Shown here piece by piece: positions 6,810-14,124 of a stretch of DNA of 16,576 nt (its first letter is position 1; each line of letters opens with the position of its first letter). The translations under genes and the position numbers were made by a program. The notes under the pieces were generated by a model, which searched no databases, was not told where the DNA came from, and saw only the letters and a program-made list of their open reading frames with translations. Origin of the DNA: Gammaproteobacteria bacterium RIFCSPHIGHO2_12_FULL_38_11 (GTDB lineage Bacteria; Pseudomonadota; Gammaproteobacteria; Coxiellales; Coxiellaceae); assembly GCA_001801515.1 (NCBI GenBank), contig MGXX01000066.1:1-16576 (forward strand), in the 5' to 3' direction.

Positions 6810-7271
6810 ATGACAGAACCAACCCCGATCAAACCTACCGAACAGCAAGGCCCTGAATTTGCGATTCAACGTTTATATGTTAAAGATTTATCGCTTGAAA
6901 CACCGAATAGTCCGAAAAGTTTTTTAGAACCCTGGGAGCCACAATTGCATATGGATTTGGCAACAGATGCGAGTTTGATATTAGAAGAAGGGGTTCGTGA
7001 AGTGGTTTTAACGGTTACTGTTACCGTTAAATTAAAAGAGAAAGTCGCTTTCTTAGTGGAAGTAAAGCAAGCGGGTATTTTTGCAATGAAAGGATTTAAT
7101 GATGAGCAATCACGCCATATGCTCGGCAGTTATTGCCCGAATATTTTGTATCCTTTTGCAAGAGAAGTGGTTTCAGACGCTGTTATGCGTGCTGGTTTCC
7201 CACAGTTATATTTAGCACCAGTGAATTTTGATGCGCTATACGAGCAATCTCAAAAAGAAGCTAAGCACTAA
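6810..7271 (+). CDS. secB: Protein-export chaperone SecB
   Basis: A 153-residue protein, the usual SecB length. The tetrameric cytosolic chaperone keeps preproteins unfolded and hands them to SecA. Recognisable segments are [20 protein letters not shown] (about 16-35), [12 protein letters not shown], the alternating strand [27 protein letters not shown] in the middle, and the helix-leading [23 protein letters not shown] near the C terminus. The ATG has a strong AGGAG eight nt upstream, the clearest ribosome site in the window. gpsA follows 15 nt after the stop, so the two are probably co-transcribed. Its presence supports a proteobacterial origin, since SecB is largely confined to that group. 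Confidence 0.97.
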   Translation: MTEPTPIKPTEQQGPEFAIQRLYVKDLSLETPNSPKSFLEPWEPQLHMDLATDASLILEEGVREVVLTVTVTVKLKEKVAFLVEVKQAGIFAMKGFNDEQSRHMLGSYCPNILYPFAREVVSDAVMRAGFPQLYLAPVNFDALYEQSQKEAKH

Positions 7272-7286
7272 TAATAGGATAATGTT

Positions 7287-8279
7287 ATGGACAACAACTC
7301 TTCACCCATTGCGGTACTCGGCGCAGGCGCGTGGGGTACTGCGCTTGCTTTTTTATTGGCACGTAATGGTCAAGCAGTACGTCTGTGGGATCACGATACG
7401 AAGCGATTAGCTGCGATGCAAGCTGAGCGCAGTTTTTTAGGCGTTGCTTTCCCTGATTCTTTGAAAATTGAAATGAATTTAGAAGATGCGGTGTGCTCAG
7501 TGACTGATATTTGTTTGGTTGTGCCAAGCCATGCATTTCGCACTGTATTAACACGCCTAAAATCAATGGTGCCATCCACAGTTCGATTTGTGTGGGGTAC
7601 GAAAGGATTGGATCCAGAAACAAGTGGTTTTTTGCATCAAATTGTTTTTGATGTATTTTCTTCAGCGACGCCAATTGCGATTTTGGCGGGCCCCAGCTTT
7701 GCAAAAGAAGTGGTATTGAACTTGCCGACGGCGGTGAGTTTAGCGGGAAATAATCATGATTTTTTAACGTCACTGGTTAAGCGTTTTCACAATGATCGTT
7801 TTCGTGTATATCTGAATAATGATTTTATTGGTGTGCAATTATGTGGGGTTGTTAAAAACGTGATGGCCATTGCTGTCGGCATTTCTGATGGCATGGGTTT
7901 TGCTTCTAATACACGATGTGCATTAATCACGCGTGGTTTATCTGAAATGTCACGTTTGTGCACTGTTCTCGGTGGTTTGCCTGAAACGGCCATGTGTTTA
8001 GCCGGTGTAGGTGATTTGGTTTTAACATGCACGGATAATCAATCACGCAACCGGCGTTTTGGTTTATCAATCGGGCAGGGTGAGCCTGTTCAAAAAGCAT
8101 TAGCAGACATTGGAGAATCGGTTGAAGGTTATTACAATGCGAAGCAGCTTTATTTATTGGCACAAAAAAATAAAGTATTGATGCCAATTGCTGAACAAGT
8201 TTATGCGGTGCTTTATGAAAACCGTTCCCCACAAACAGTGTTGGCTGAGTTGTTGGCGCGTGAAGCAAGGAGTGAGTAA
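7287..8279 (+). CDS. gpsA: Glycerol-3-phosphate dehydrogenase [NAD(P)+]
   Basis: A 330-residue cytosolic enzyme that reduces dihydroxyacetone phosphate to sn-glycerol-3-phosphate, the backbone for phospholipid synthesis. The Rossmann motif is VLGAGAWGTALA (10-21). Other conserved blocks are GTKGLD (104-109), AGPSFAKEV (134-142), GVVKNVMAI (187-195, with K190 as the catalytic lysine), ALITRGLSEM (212-221), AGVGDLVLTC (239-248) and RNRRFG (254-259). The gene appears intact. The start ATG has AGGA upstream and matches the family N terminus. It is the last gene of the yibN-grxC-secB-gpsA block. The next gene converges from the minus strand and ends 88 nt away, and cysE, a usual neighbour in enterobacteria, is absent. 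Confidence 0.97.
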   Translation: MDNNSSPIAVLGAGAWGTALAFLLARNGQAVRLWDHDTKRLAAMQAERSFLGVAFPDSLKIEMNLEDAVCSVTDICLVVPSHAFRTVLTRLKSMVPSTVRFVWGTKGLDPETSGFLHQIVFDVFSSATPIAILAGPSFAKEVVLNLPTAVSLAGNNHDFLTSLVKRFHNDRFRVYLNNDFIGVQLCGVVKNVMAIAVGISDGMGFASNTRCALITRGLSEMSRLCTVLGGLPETAMCLAGVGDLVLTCTDNQSRNRRFGLSIGQGEPVQKALADIGESVEGYYNAKQLYLLAQKNKVLMPIAEQVYAVLYENRSPQTVLAELLAREARSE

Positions 8280-8367
8280 CAGTGCCGGTGAGCGTGGACA
8301 GCAATTGTGGATAATGGCACAAGGACAGTTTCCTGTTTCAACGATTTCATTTAATTTAATGAAGTGA

Positions 8368-11085
8368 TTATCCCGCTGTTTTATTCAAATACCGCATTGA
8401 ATTTTCAAATTCATTATTCAGTGATTTTCTAATTGTTTGTTTATGCTTTGGATTTTGTATTTTTTTAAATAAACAAGCTGAATATGTTTCTGTAGAAAAC
8501 AATGCTGTTCCCCAGCCAGATCGTTTTTCATTTAATAATTTATGTAAGCTCGTATTTTGTTCTGACGAAAGACCTTCAATAGTTGATTGTTTTGTCGATT
8601 CCAGCGCTTTTATTTTTAGTATTTTGATGATTGTTGCAAATGTTTTGGATACTTTGTATCCATTAAATTCATGTCTTGAAAATGAAAAAGAAGCATAATT
8701 TCGCCTTTTTGATAAGTAAGACAATTTTTCAAAATCCCTTTTTATTTTTTCATAAGTTGCTATGACATCTTCAATTTTATTTGTTTTTTTTAAATGAATT
8801 TTTAACCAATGAATTGCTAAGTAACGCGCTTGTGATTTATTGTTTTCTGATATCGGTGCTGTTGGTAAGTTAAATTTTTTAGCAGAATAAAGCATTTCAA
8901 TTCCCTTTAAAAATTCAGCATGAGTTGATTTTGAAATAAATATGTTCATTGCATGGTTAAAGTGTGTCAACTCTTTTTGATCTATTTTAAGCAATATATT
9001 TAAAATTAAGTCAGAATTTTTTTCTTTGGCGTAGTGTGCTAGTAATTTGGTAATGTTTTTTTCATCAAATGGAATTTCAGCTGTTAGTAAATATGCAATT
9101 CTTAAATCAATACTGCCATTGATGTTCTGCATTTGAAGTAGCATGTTTAGTAGTGTATTTAATTTATCGCCATTAATATAATTTTCTTTGTAAAGTGCTG
9201 AGACTATTTCTTTAAAAAGAGTTATGTCAATTATGTTTTTGTTAATCAATTGATTAAAAAGAAAGTCATAATTTTTCTTCAGAAGTGCAGCTTCAATGAT
9301 TTCCTTGTTAATTTTACCGTTGTAATATTTAATAAGAAGTGCGCATATATCTGTTTTATCGCTATTGAGATAATGGGATAATACATTATTTGCACCTATT
9401 CCATAAAATGAAATTCCGGTGGACAATATATTAGCGATTAGTTCATCTAGAATAGCATAACTTTTTTCGCCCAGTAGCTTATTAAATAATTTATCTAAGT
9501 GACCTAAACGCATTAATACTATTAAATCTGTGATTTTAAATAATTTAACCCAGAAAATTAAATTTTTACTTTGCATTTTTAAAATTGCATCAATACTAAA
9601 ACTGTAATTCTTTCTTTCAATAGCAATGCAAAGCATTTCTGGTGTGATGTCACCTGTGTATTTTTCAAGAAAAAAACGGACCATCGTATTTTTATCTCTA
9701 TCTAAGTAATGTAGTAATAAGCTTTCTATTACATTTTGAGGTAATGGCAATGTTGTAGTGCATAACATAGATTCTATTGTGCTGGCATATTCCTGCTTGT
9801 TAATTAAATTTAACAGTATGTTAAATTCAGTAAGTGCATTTTCTATGCTAATATGTTTTTCTTTGTATAGTGCTTCAACTATTTTTAAGTAGCAAGCTGG
9901 ATCTCGTTTGTCTACCATTGAAAGCGCATTCAAAAGAAAAAAGCAATTATTTTTTCTAATGCCAATTTCAAAAACCTCTGATGAAATATAGCCTCTACTG
10001 TTTTTGATGCAGCGTTCAATTAAGTCTGTATTACCTTTATGGAGGTAGTGTTTGAGTAGGCTGTTAATACTATTTTGATTCAAGGCATCTTTTTTTGATG
10101 CTTGCAAATTAATAATGAGCTTATCAAGAAGATGATCGTCACTTATTTTTAATATTTCATTTACTAATTTATTCAAATTATTTTCATGACAAGAATTTAA
10201 ATTAACCAAGCCAGCGTTTAAGTGTTTTATTGCTTTCTTCCAGTTTTCGTTTTCAAGTGCTTGGGAAAAAGTCCAGTTTGAATCATCTAGCATTTTGATA
10301 TATTTTTCACCCCCCAGCGCCAGATAAAATTTATATTCAATTGAGTATGTTGGCGACTTTTTAGCATTTAATAGGTCTTTTGTTTGCATCTCTTTTGTAT
10401 ATTCTCGCACAGCTGCGTTGTTTGTCATGATCAGTAAAGGTAATTCAACGGCTAATTCATTTTTAATTTGTTCTCGGCGTAGTTGTGTATTTAATCGTGT
10501 CGCTAAATCATCAACAGGTGCAAACACTGCAGATAATGCTTCTTTACAAGGTGAAATGAGCAATTCATTCCAATCGGGTGCATGACCAGATAAAACTGCT
10601 TTCTTGTTTAAATTAATCAATGCTTGAATTGTTGTTGAGGCGCAGTTTATGTCGTTGTTATTATTCTTAATCCACCATTTATTATTAGTGCTTGCATTTA
10701 ATGAAAAAATATATTTTTCATTTTTTGTGTTACATAAGGTGAGATCAAAGAGTATGCCAACTGGAAACTTCACTGGAAATAAAATTATTTTTCCATTGCT
10801 TGGAACAAGTGTGACAGATGTTTTTTTAATGAACTTTGTATTTTTTGCACGTCCCCGAGCACCGTATATTGTACGATTGGTCCATTTATTTTTTTTTAAA
10901 TCTAAATATTTCGTGCGGTTAGCATATTTAGAAATGGCTTTTAAAGGGCGATTAGATTCAGGATTTTTCAGCTGCTCTAGTATAAATGGCCAATTTTGTT
11001 GATCATTAAGGCTTGAACTGATGTTTTTAACAACGCCGCGGTTTTCATAAATGATTTGTAGTGCTTGATTGACAGTGATTTTCAT
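8368..11085 (-). CDS. Large helical repeat protein of unknown function (905 aa)
   Basis: I do not recognise a named family. There is no signal peptide or membrane segment, so the product should start in the cytosol. Residues about 1-230 form a non-repetitive head that includes APDWNELLISPCKEALSA (169-186). Residues about 339-740 contain a tandem repeat of roughly 113 residues. Its landmark, LLxHYLxxxxxD, has the HY pair at 346, 459, 571 and 684, and EALYKEKHIS (404-413) recurs as SALYKENYIN (629-638). The content is mostly alpha-helical by eye, like TPR/PPR-type solenoids. A Lys/Arg-rich tail follows. ATG 11085 has AGAGG 6 nt upstream. The gene is more A+T rich than its neighbours, stands alone, and abuts a decayed efflux gene, which suggests acquisition. 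A secreted host-interaction protein is a reasonable guess, not shown. Confidence 0.75.
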   Translation of the reverse strand: MKITVNQALQIIYENRGVVKNISSSLNDQQNWPFILEQLKNPESNRPLKAISKYANRTKYLDLKKNKWTNRTIYGARGRAKNTKFIKKTSVTLVPSNGKIILFPVKFPVGILFDLTLCNTKNEKYIFSLNASTNNKWWIKNNNNDINCASTTIQALINLNKKAVLSGHAPDWNELLISPCKEALSAVFAPVDDLATRLNTQLRREQIKNELAVELPLLIMTNNAAVREYTKEMQTKDLLNAKKSPTYSIEYKFYLALGGEKYIKMLDDSNWTFSQALENENWKKAIKHLNAGLVNLNSCHENNLNKLVNEILKISDDHLLDKLIINLQASKKDALNQNSINSLLKHYLHKGNTDLIERCIKNSRGYISSEVFEIGIRKNNCFFLLNALSMVDKRDPACYLKIVEALYKEKHISIENALTEFNILLNLINKQEYASTIESMLCTTTLPLPQNVIESLLLHYLDRDKNTMVRFFLEKYTGDITPEMLCIAIERKNYSFSIDAILKMQSKNLIFWVKLFKITDLIVLMRLGHLDKLFNKLLGEKSYAILDELIANILSTGISFYGIGANNVLSHYLNSDKTDICALLIKYYNGKINKEIIEAALLKKNYDFLFNQLINKNIIDITLFKEIVSALYKENYINGDKLNTLLNMLLQMQNINGSIDLRIAYLLTAEIPFDEKNITKLLAHYAKEKNSDLILNILLKIDQKELTHFNHAMNIFISKSTHAEFLKGIEMLYSAKKFNLPTAPISENNKSQARYLAIHWLKIHLKKTNKIEDVIATYEKIKRDFEKLSYLSKRRNYASFSFSRHEFNGYKVSKTFATIIKILKIKALESTKQSTIEGLSSEQNTSLHKLLNEKRSGWGTALFSTETYSACLFKKIQNPKHKQTIRKSLNNEFENSMRYLNKTAG
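8866..10071 (-). repeat. Tandem ~113-residue protein repeats in the solenoid gene
   Basis: Corresponds to residues about 339-740 of the 905-residue protein. Anchor segments are LLKHYLHKGNTDL (343-355), LLLHYLDRDKNTM (456-468), VLSHYLNSDKTDI (568-580) and LLAHYAKEKNSDL (681-693). The spacings of 113, 112 and 113 residues are very regular. About 20-30 residues after each of the first three anchors a second word recurs: GYISSEVFEIGIRKNN, GDITPEMLCIAIERKN and GKINKEIIEAALLKKN. The fourth unit is shorter. Divergence between units is high, so this is an old duplication. Confidence 0.75.
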
Positions 11086-11204
11086 GACTTACCTCTTCCC
11101 GCAGCTTTATTAAAATTATGTTTTAAGCTTAGTTGTATGGAATCGATTGAGTAAGTGGGTTGCTGGCAATTGATTGTTCTTGTTGTAGAAACAATGGGGG
11201 GGGT

Positions 11205-11376
11205 TTAACATTAAATCAATTTAAAGCGGGAACGTCATCGTATCTAAATGTCTTGACCGCGCAAATGAATGCCTATGCTGCCGAAAAAAGTGCGGTGGAT
11301 GTTAGTTACAACATTAAGAATGACGTCAACAGTTGGCCTAATTACTGCATTAGGGGGAGGATTTAAACGTGATTAA
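11205..11376 (+). pseudogene. Remnant of a NodT/OprM-type efflux outer-membrane lipoprotein gene
   Basis: Only the C-terminal end remains. Frame 3 reads LTLNQFKAGTSSYLNVLTAQ and continues to SAVDVSYN near 11312, a hallmark of TolC-family outer-membrane factors of RND efflux systems. A frameshift between about 11313 and 11319 moves the continuation to frame 1, MTSTVGLITALGGGFKRD, ending at TAA 11374-11376. The family normally ends with a segment like ASVGLITALGGGW. Upstream, homology stops at a run of eight G (11196-11203) and nothing like the rest of the ~460-residue protein is visible. The 3' end overlaps the convergent trmL by 27 bases. Truncation plus frameshift indicate a dead gene. Its missing part may have been removed when the adjacent 905-residue gene arrived. 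Confidence 0.8.
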
Positions 11377-11829
11377 TCCTGGAAATGACAATTGTCGCAG
11401 TGCTTCGTATAGAATAACCGCAACGGCGTTCGATAAATTCAAACTGCGGCTGCTTTTTTGCATGGGAATGTGAATTTTATTTTCTACTGAGTTTAATAAA
11501 TTTGCTGGTAATCCACGCGATTCTGGGCCAAATAGTAAATAATCATTTTTTTGATAAACAACCGTTGAATAGCAGTGTGATGCTTTTGTGCTACACGCAA
11601 AAATGCGCTCGGGTTTTTGTTTCGATAAAAAAGTTTCCCAGTTTTCATATTCTTTTACCGTAGCAAATTCCTTGTAGTCTAATCCTGCGCGTCGTAATCC
11701 TTTTTCATCCATAGAAAATCCTAATGGGTGAATTAAATGAAGCTCTGCACCCGTGTTGGCGCATAAACGAATAATATTACCTGTGTTGGGCGGAATTTCG
11801 GGTTCGAAAAGGATTATGTTGATGAACAT
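11350..11829 (-). CDS. trmL: tRNA (cytidine/uridine-34 2'-O)-methyltransferase TrmL
   Basis: A 159-residue SPOUT-fold enzyme that methylates the ribose of the wobble base in tRNA-Leu isoacceptors using S-adenosylmethionine. All three knot motifs are present: PNTGNIIRLCANTG (14-27), LLFGPESRGLP (98-108) and IPMQKSSRSLNLSNAVAVIL (121-140). Length is normal for TrmL. It is the last gene of the mlaA-pmtA-trmL set, beginning 9 nt after the preceding stop with a weak GAGA ribosome site. Its last nine codons lie opposite the efflux-gene remnant, so the tail GLITFKSSP is antisense to former coding sequence and may not be ancestral. TrmL, TrhO and TilS, all wobble-position tRNA modifiers, fall within 5 kb in this window, probably by chance. 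Confidence 0.95.
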   Translation of the reverse strand: MFINIILFEPEIPPNTGNIIRLCANTGAELHLIHPLGFSMDEKGLRRAGLDYKEFATVKEYENWETFLSKQKPERIFACSTKASHCYSTVVYQKNDYLLFGPESRGLPANLLNSVENKIHIPMQKSSRSLNLSNAVAVILYEALRQLSFPGLITFKSSP

Positions 11830-11838
11830 TCAGTTTCT

Positions 11839-12393
11839 CTATAATTGAAAAACCATCACGCGTGCTGGCGGGATATTTCGCCATACCGTAAATGAGTGAG
11901 TAAGCACAAAATTTTTCGGGTAAAATTTTTCTTTTGTTTTTCTGGAGTATGTAAATTGAATAAATTGTCCGCCGGGTGATAATATTTTTTGGATTTCCTT
12001 AAGTATTTTCTCACGGTCATCATCGGATAGTGAAAGTAACGGTAAGCTTGAAATAACTGTGGTGATATTTTTATTTTTAAACAATTGAGATAAGTGTGTT
12101 GCATTTCCTTCGATGATAGTCACGTCTGGAAATCGTTTACGCAGGGGGTCTGCAAACTGCGAGTTGATTTCAAGTGCAATGAGTTTATCGCTGGGAATTG
12201 AGGCATCTAGGATGGCTTTAGTGACAACGCCAGTTCCAGGTCCCAGTTCTAAAACAAATCCCTGTTTTTTTTTATCGATACAGTTCGCCATGCTTTTAGC
12301 AAGATAGGATGAACTGGGTACGACTGCTCCGATTGCGCGAGGATTTGTAAAAAACGCTTTTAAAAAAACAGTCCCCAATTCAAGAAATTTCAA
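11839..12393 (-). CDS. Class I SAM methyltransferase, phospholipid N-methyltransferase (PmtA)-like
   Basis: A 184-residue protein with FFTNPRAIGAVVPSSSYLAKSM at the N terminus (about 14-35), the SAM-binding motif VLELGPGTG (47-55), an acidic residue after strand 2 (ALE, 73-75), EGNA (95-98), SSLPLLSL (115-122) and SPGGQFIQFTYS (139-150). The N-terminal NPRxxGAVxPSS signature plus ELGPGTGVVT is that of COG3963-type phospholipid N-methyltransferases, which convert phosphatidylethanolamine toward phosphatidylcholine. An rRNA-dimethylase-like function is the main alternative. The start is TTG 12393, two bases after the mlaA stop, with AGG inside the mlaA end serving as ribosome site. The next ATG would remove the conserved N terminus. 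Tight linkage to mlaA suggests translational coupling and a shared membrane-lipid theme. Confidence 0.8.
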   Translation of the reverse strand: MKFLELGTVFLKAFFTNPRAIGAVVPSSSYLAKSMANCIDKKKQGFVLELGPGTGVVTKAILDASIPSDKLIALEINSQFADPLRKRFPDVTIIEGNATHLSQLFKNKNITTVISSLPLLSLSDDDREKILKEIQKILSPGGQFIQFTYSRKTKEKFYPKNFVLTHSFTVWRNIPPARVMVFQL

Positions 12394-12395
12394 AG

Positions 12396-13109
12396 TTAGT
12401 AACCTGTAGCATGCGCGTTGTTTGATTCAATTCTTTGTTTATTTCTTTGTAAAAAGGCGTCACGAACAAAAAGATAGGGATCAAATGCATTGTCAATTAA
12501 TTTATCTGCTGCTAAATATTCAGCACGTAGACTGATTAAGCCCACAGTAGGTGGAATATATGTAATATAATTGCTCTTGAAGTATGGCCATGGTGTCATC
12601 ATTGCATTGCCCGCTAAACCAAAGGCGCCTTCTATTGTTGCAGGCCCAAAAATAGGTACGACAAAATAAGGTGAGGGCGCACCCTGACGCCATTTCGCCA
12701 AGGTCAAACCAAATGTTTCCATGTGGGGATGAATGCCAATTCGGGTTGCAATGTCGAATAATCCGCCAACACCCAAAGTGGTATTAATAACAAAACGCCA
12801 TAAATCAACCGCCATATATTTGAAGTTACCTTGTAAAAAATCATTCGGAAAAGTGGTGATTTCAAATGTATTGTTAAAGAAATTGGTAACACCTTTTTGT
12901 AAAACAACAGGCGTTATGAATTTGTAGGTTTGAGCAGCTGGACGGATGGCCACGCGATCAATATCGTGATTGAACGCAAACATAAAACGATTGTAGCCCT
13001 CAAGCGGGTCATTGTTTGTTGCTGCATCAGGTTTTTTTGTACAACCGGTTAATGTCATTGCCATCAGTGCCAGCGATCCAATCATAATTTTGGTGAGTTG
13101 CTTTCTCAT
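12396..13109 (-). CDS. mlaA: MlaA (VacJ) outer-membrane lipoprotein
   Basis: A 237-residue lipoprotein. The signal peptide ends in lipobox LTGC with C23 as the lipidated residue. The mature part opens with the family signature DPLEGYNRFMFAFNHDIDR (about 34-52) and continues with NDFLQGNFK, NTTLGVGGLFDIA, METFGLTLAKW and FDPYLFVRDAFLQRN. MlaA sits in the outer membrane with porins and removes phospholipids from the outer leaflet, passing them to MlaC/MlaFEDB, which are not in this window. ATG 13109 has AGGATGG upstream. It starts the mlaA-pmtA-trmL operon and diverges from trhO. A perfect -10 hexamer lies 54 nt upstream. The retained outer-membrane asymmetry system shows a normal gram-negative envelope. 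Confidence 0.96.
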   Translation of the reverse strand: MRKQLTKIMIGSLALMAMTLTGCTKKPDAATNNDPLEGYNRFMFAFNHDIDRVAIRPAAQTYKFITPVVLQKGVTNFFNNTFEITTFPNDFLQGNFKYMAVDLWRFVINTTLGVGGLFDIATRIGIHPHMETFGLTLAKWRQGAPSPYFVVPIFGPATIEGAFGLAGNAMMTPWPYFKSNYITYIPPTVGLISLRAEYLAADKLIDNAFDPYLFVRDAFLQRNKQRIESNNAHATGY

Positions 13110-13162
13110 AAGTCCATCCTGTTGTTTTTAGCGCTAATTCACCCTAGAGTAACTTGAATGTG

Positions 13163-13168
13163 ATTATA
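13163..13168 (-). promoter_or_regulatory. Candidate -10 box for the mlaA operon
   Basis: On the minus strand these bases read TATAAT, an exact -10 hexamer, which would place transcription start near 13155 and give a leader of about 45 nt before the mlaA ATG. With a 17-nt spacer the -35 is ATATCA, a weak match, so confidence rests on the -10 box and its position in the divergent mlaA-trhO spacer. Confidence 0.4.
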
Positions 13169-13210
13169 CAGCAACTCAAGATTGCTGATATTACGCATGA
13201 GGGGTAAGAT

Positions 13211-13249
13211 ATGCTCAGTCAGTGTGAGTGGGAGTGTGAATGTGAGTGA
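13211..13249 (+). other. Possible Cys-rich upstream ORF overlapping the trhO start
   Basis: ATG 13211 follows AGGGG by 6 nt and opens a 12-codon frame, [12 protein letters not shown], ending TGA 13247-13249. The stop overlaps the proposed GTG start of trhO at 13242 in another frame. Three of twelve codons are Cys. The underlying DNA is a degenerate GTGAGTG-like simple repeat, so the Cys codons may be a by-product of the repeat. Translation is unproven. Confidence 0.2.
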
Positions 13250-14117
13250 TCTTTCTATTGTTAATATGGCGGGTTATCGGTTTGTTTCAATACCAGAATC
13301 GCAATTACGCCAACTGCGTATTGATCTAAAAGCGAAAGCAGATGCGTGTGATTTGAAAGGCACAATTTTATTGAGTACCGAAGGCATCAATTCATTTTTA
13401 GCGGGGTCGCGTGACAATATTGATGCGTTTGTGAGTTACTTGAGGGCGATTCCTAAATTTAGCGATATTGTTTATAAAGAAAGTTTTACGGATTATCAGC
13501 CGTTTAATCGTATGTTGGTGCGTTTAAAAAAAGAAATTATTCCAATGAATAATGCAAACATTATTCCTGAAAAGAAAACAGCGCCTTATATTTCTCCTGA
13601 AGAATTAAAAAAATGGTACCAAGAAAAACGCGATATGATTATGTTGGATACACGAAATGATTTTGAGGTTTCGTTGGGTACGTTTGAAAATGCAGTGGAT
13701 TTGAATATTGCGCATTTTCGTGAATTCTCAGACGCAGTTGATTTATTGCCAGATGGGATAAAAGAAAAATCCATTGTTACTTTTTGTACGGGCGGTATTC
13801 GTTGTGAAAAAGCCGCTGAATTAATGGCACAAAAGGGATTTAAAAATGTGTTTCAATTGGATGGTGGTATATTAAATTATTTTGAAAAGTGTGGTGGTGA
13901 TTTTTATAATGGTGAATGTTTTGTGTTTGATCAACGTGTTGCTGTCAATAGTGAATTAAAAGAGACGCAAACCAAACAATGTTTTGATTGTCGTACGCCG
14001 CTGCCGAGCGGTAACGCAGTCTGTTTTAACTGTGGGTCGAATGCCGTGTCGAAAAATATGAATAGAATGGAGACGCCAGTTGTGTCTCCACGCAGTGGAG
14101 ACGCAACAAGCGTGTAA
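13242..14117 (+). CDS. trhO: tRNA uridine(34) hydroxylase TrhO (YceA), rhodanese-type
   Basis: A 291-residue protein from GTG 13242. The frame is open further upstream to TTG 13182, but that adds a low-complexity [11 protein letters not shown] segment, and GGGAG sits 7 nt before the GTG. The N-terminal domain has YRFVSI and [17 protein letters not shown]. The rhodanese domain has [17 protein letters not shown] and the loop [12 protein letters not shown], with catalytic Cys at about residue 182. A Cys cluster follows, CFDC (247-250) and CFNC (261-264), the metal-site-like tail of this family. TrhO makes 5-hydroxyuridine at the wobble position of tRNA with oxygen. The last 19 residues or so are encoded by palindromic repeat DNA (14069-14107) and have no family look, so the natural C terminus may have been replaced. 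accA starts 7 nt after the stop. Confidence 0.93.
   Translation: MSDLSIVNMAGYRFVSIPESQLRQLRIDLKAKADACDLKGTILLSTEGINSFLAGSRDNIDAFVSYLRAIPKFSDIVYKESFTDYQPFNRMLVRLKKEIIPMNNANIIPEKKTAPYISPEELKKWYQEKRDMIMLDTRNDFEVSLGTFENAVDLNIAHFREFSDAVDLLPDGIKEKSIVTFCTGGIRCEKAAELMAQKGFKNVFQLDGGILNYFEKCGGDFYNGECFVFDQRVAVNSELKETQTKQCFDCRTPLPSGNAVCFNCGSNAVSKNMNRMETPVVSPRSGDATSV
14079..14107. repeat. 13-bp inverted repeat inside the 3' end of trhO
   Basis: GTTGTGTCTCCAC (14079-14091), loop GCA, then GTGGAGACGCAAC (14095-14107) pair over 13 bp with one G-U wobble. GGAGACGC occurs at 14069-14076 and again at 14097-14104, and the longer GGAGACGCGC occurs in the yibN-grxC spacer and in tilS. It encodes part of the TrhO tail ([10 protein letters not shown]). 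There is no U-tract after it, only TAAACAAC, so it is a weak terminator candidate and better read as a palindromic repeat. Confidence 0.8.
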
Positions 14118-14124
14118 ACAACTT

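Noticed and set aside
7285..8322. Long minus-strand open frames opposite gpsA (7285-7773, 7787-8032 and 7927-8322).
   Set aside because: They are antisense to a fully conserved gpsA, show no recognisable domain or ribosome site, and are explained by the codon use of the real gene.
8340..8367. Inverted repeat TTCATT / AATGAA between gpsA and the convergent 905-residue gene as a bidirectional terminator.
   Set aside because: The stem is only 6 bp and all but two pairs are A-T, with no U-tract. It is too weak to call. No better terminator is visible in this 88-nt convergent spacer.
10649..11002. Plus-strand open frame of 117 codons opposite the 905-residue gene.
   Set aside because: Low-complexity hydrophobic shadow without a ribosome site. 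The minus-strand frame is much longer and has a good AGAGG site and internal protein repeats.
11160..11366. A separate 68-residue protein gene.
   Set aside because: The amino half has no homology and the rest is clearly the frameshifted C-terminal end of an efflux outer-membrane factor, so it is reported as a pseudogene.
13182..13241. TTG 13182 or ATG 13197 as the trhO start.
   Set aside because: They add a simple-repeat [11 protein letters not shown] segment not typical of the family and lack a Shine-Dalgarno, whereas GTG 13242 has GGGAG at 7 nt.
14080..14124. Upstream extension of accA into the end of trhO.
   Set aside because: The known AccA N terminus matches from ATG 14125, and the extension is palindrome-derived and overlaps trhO.
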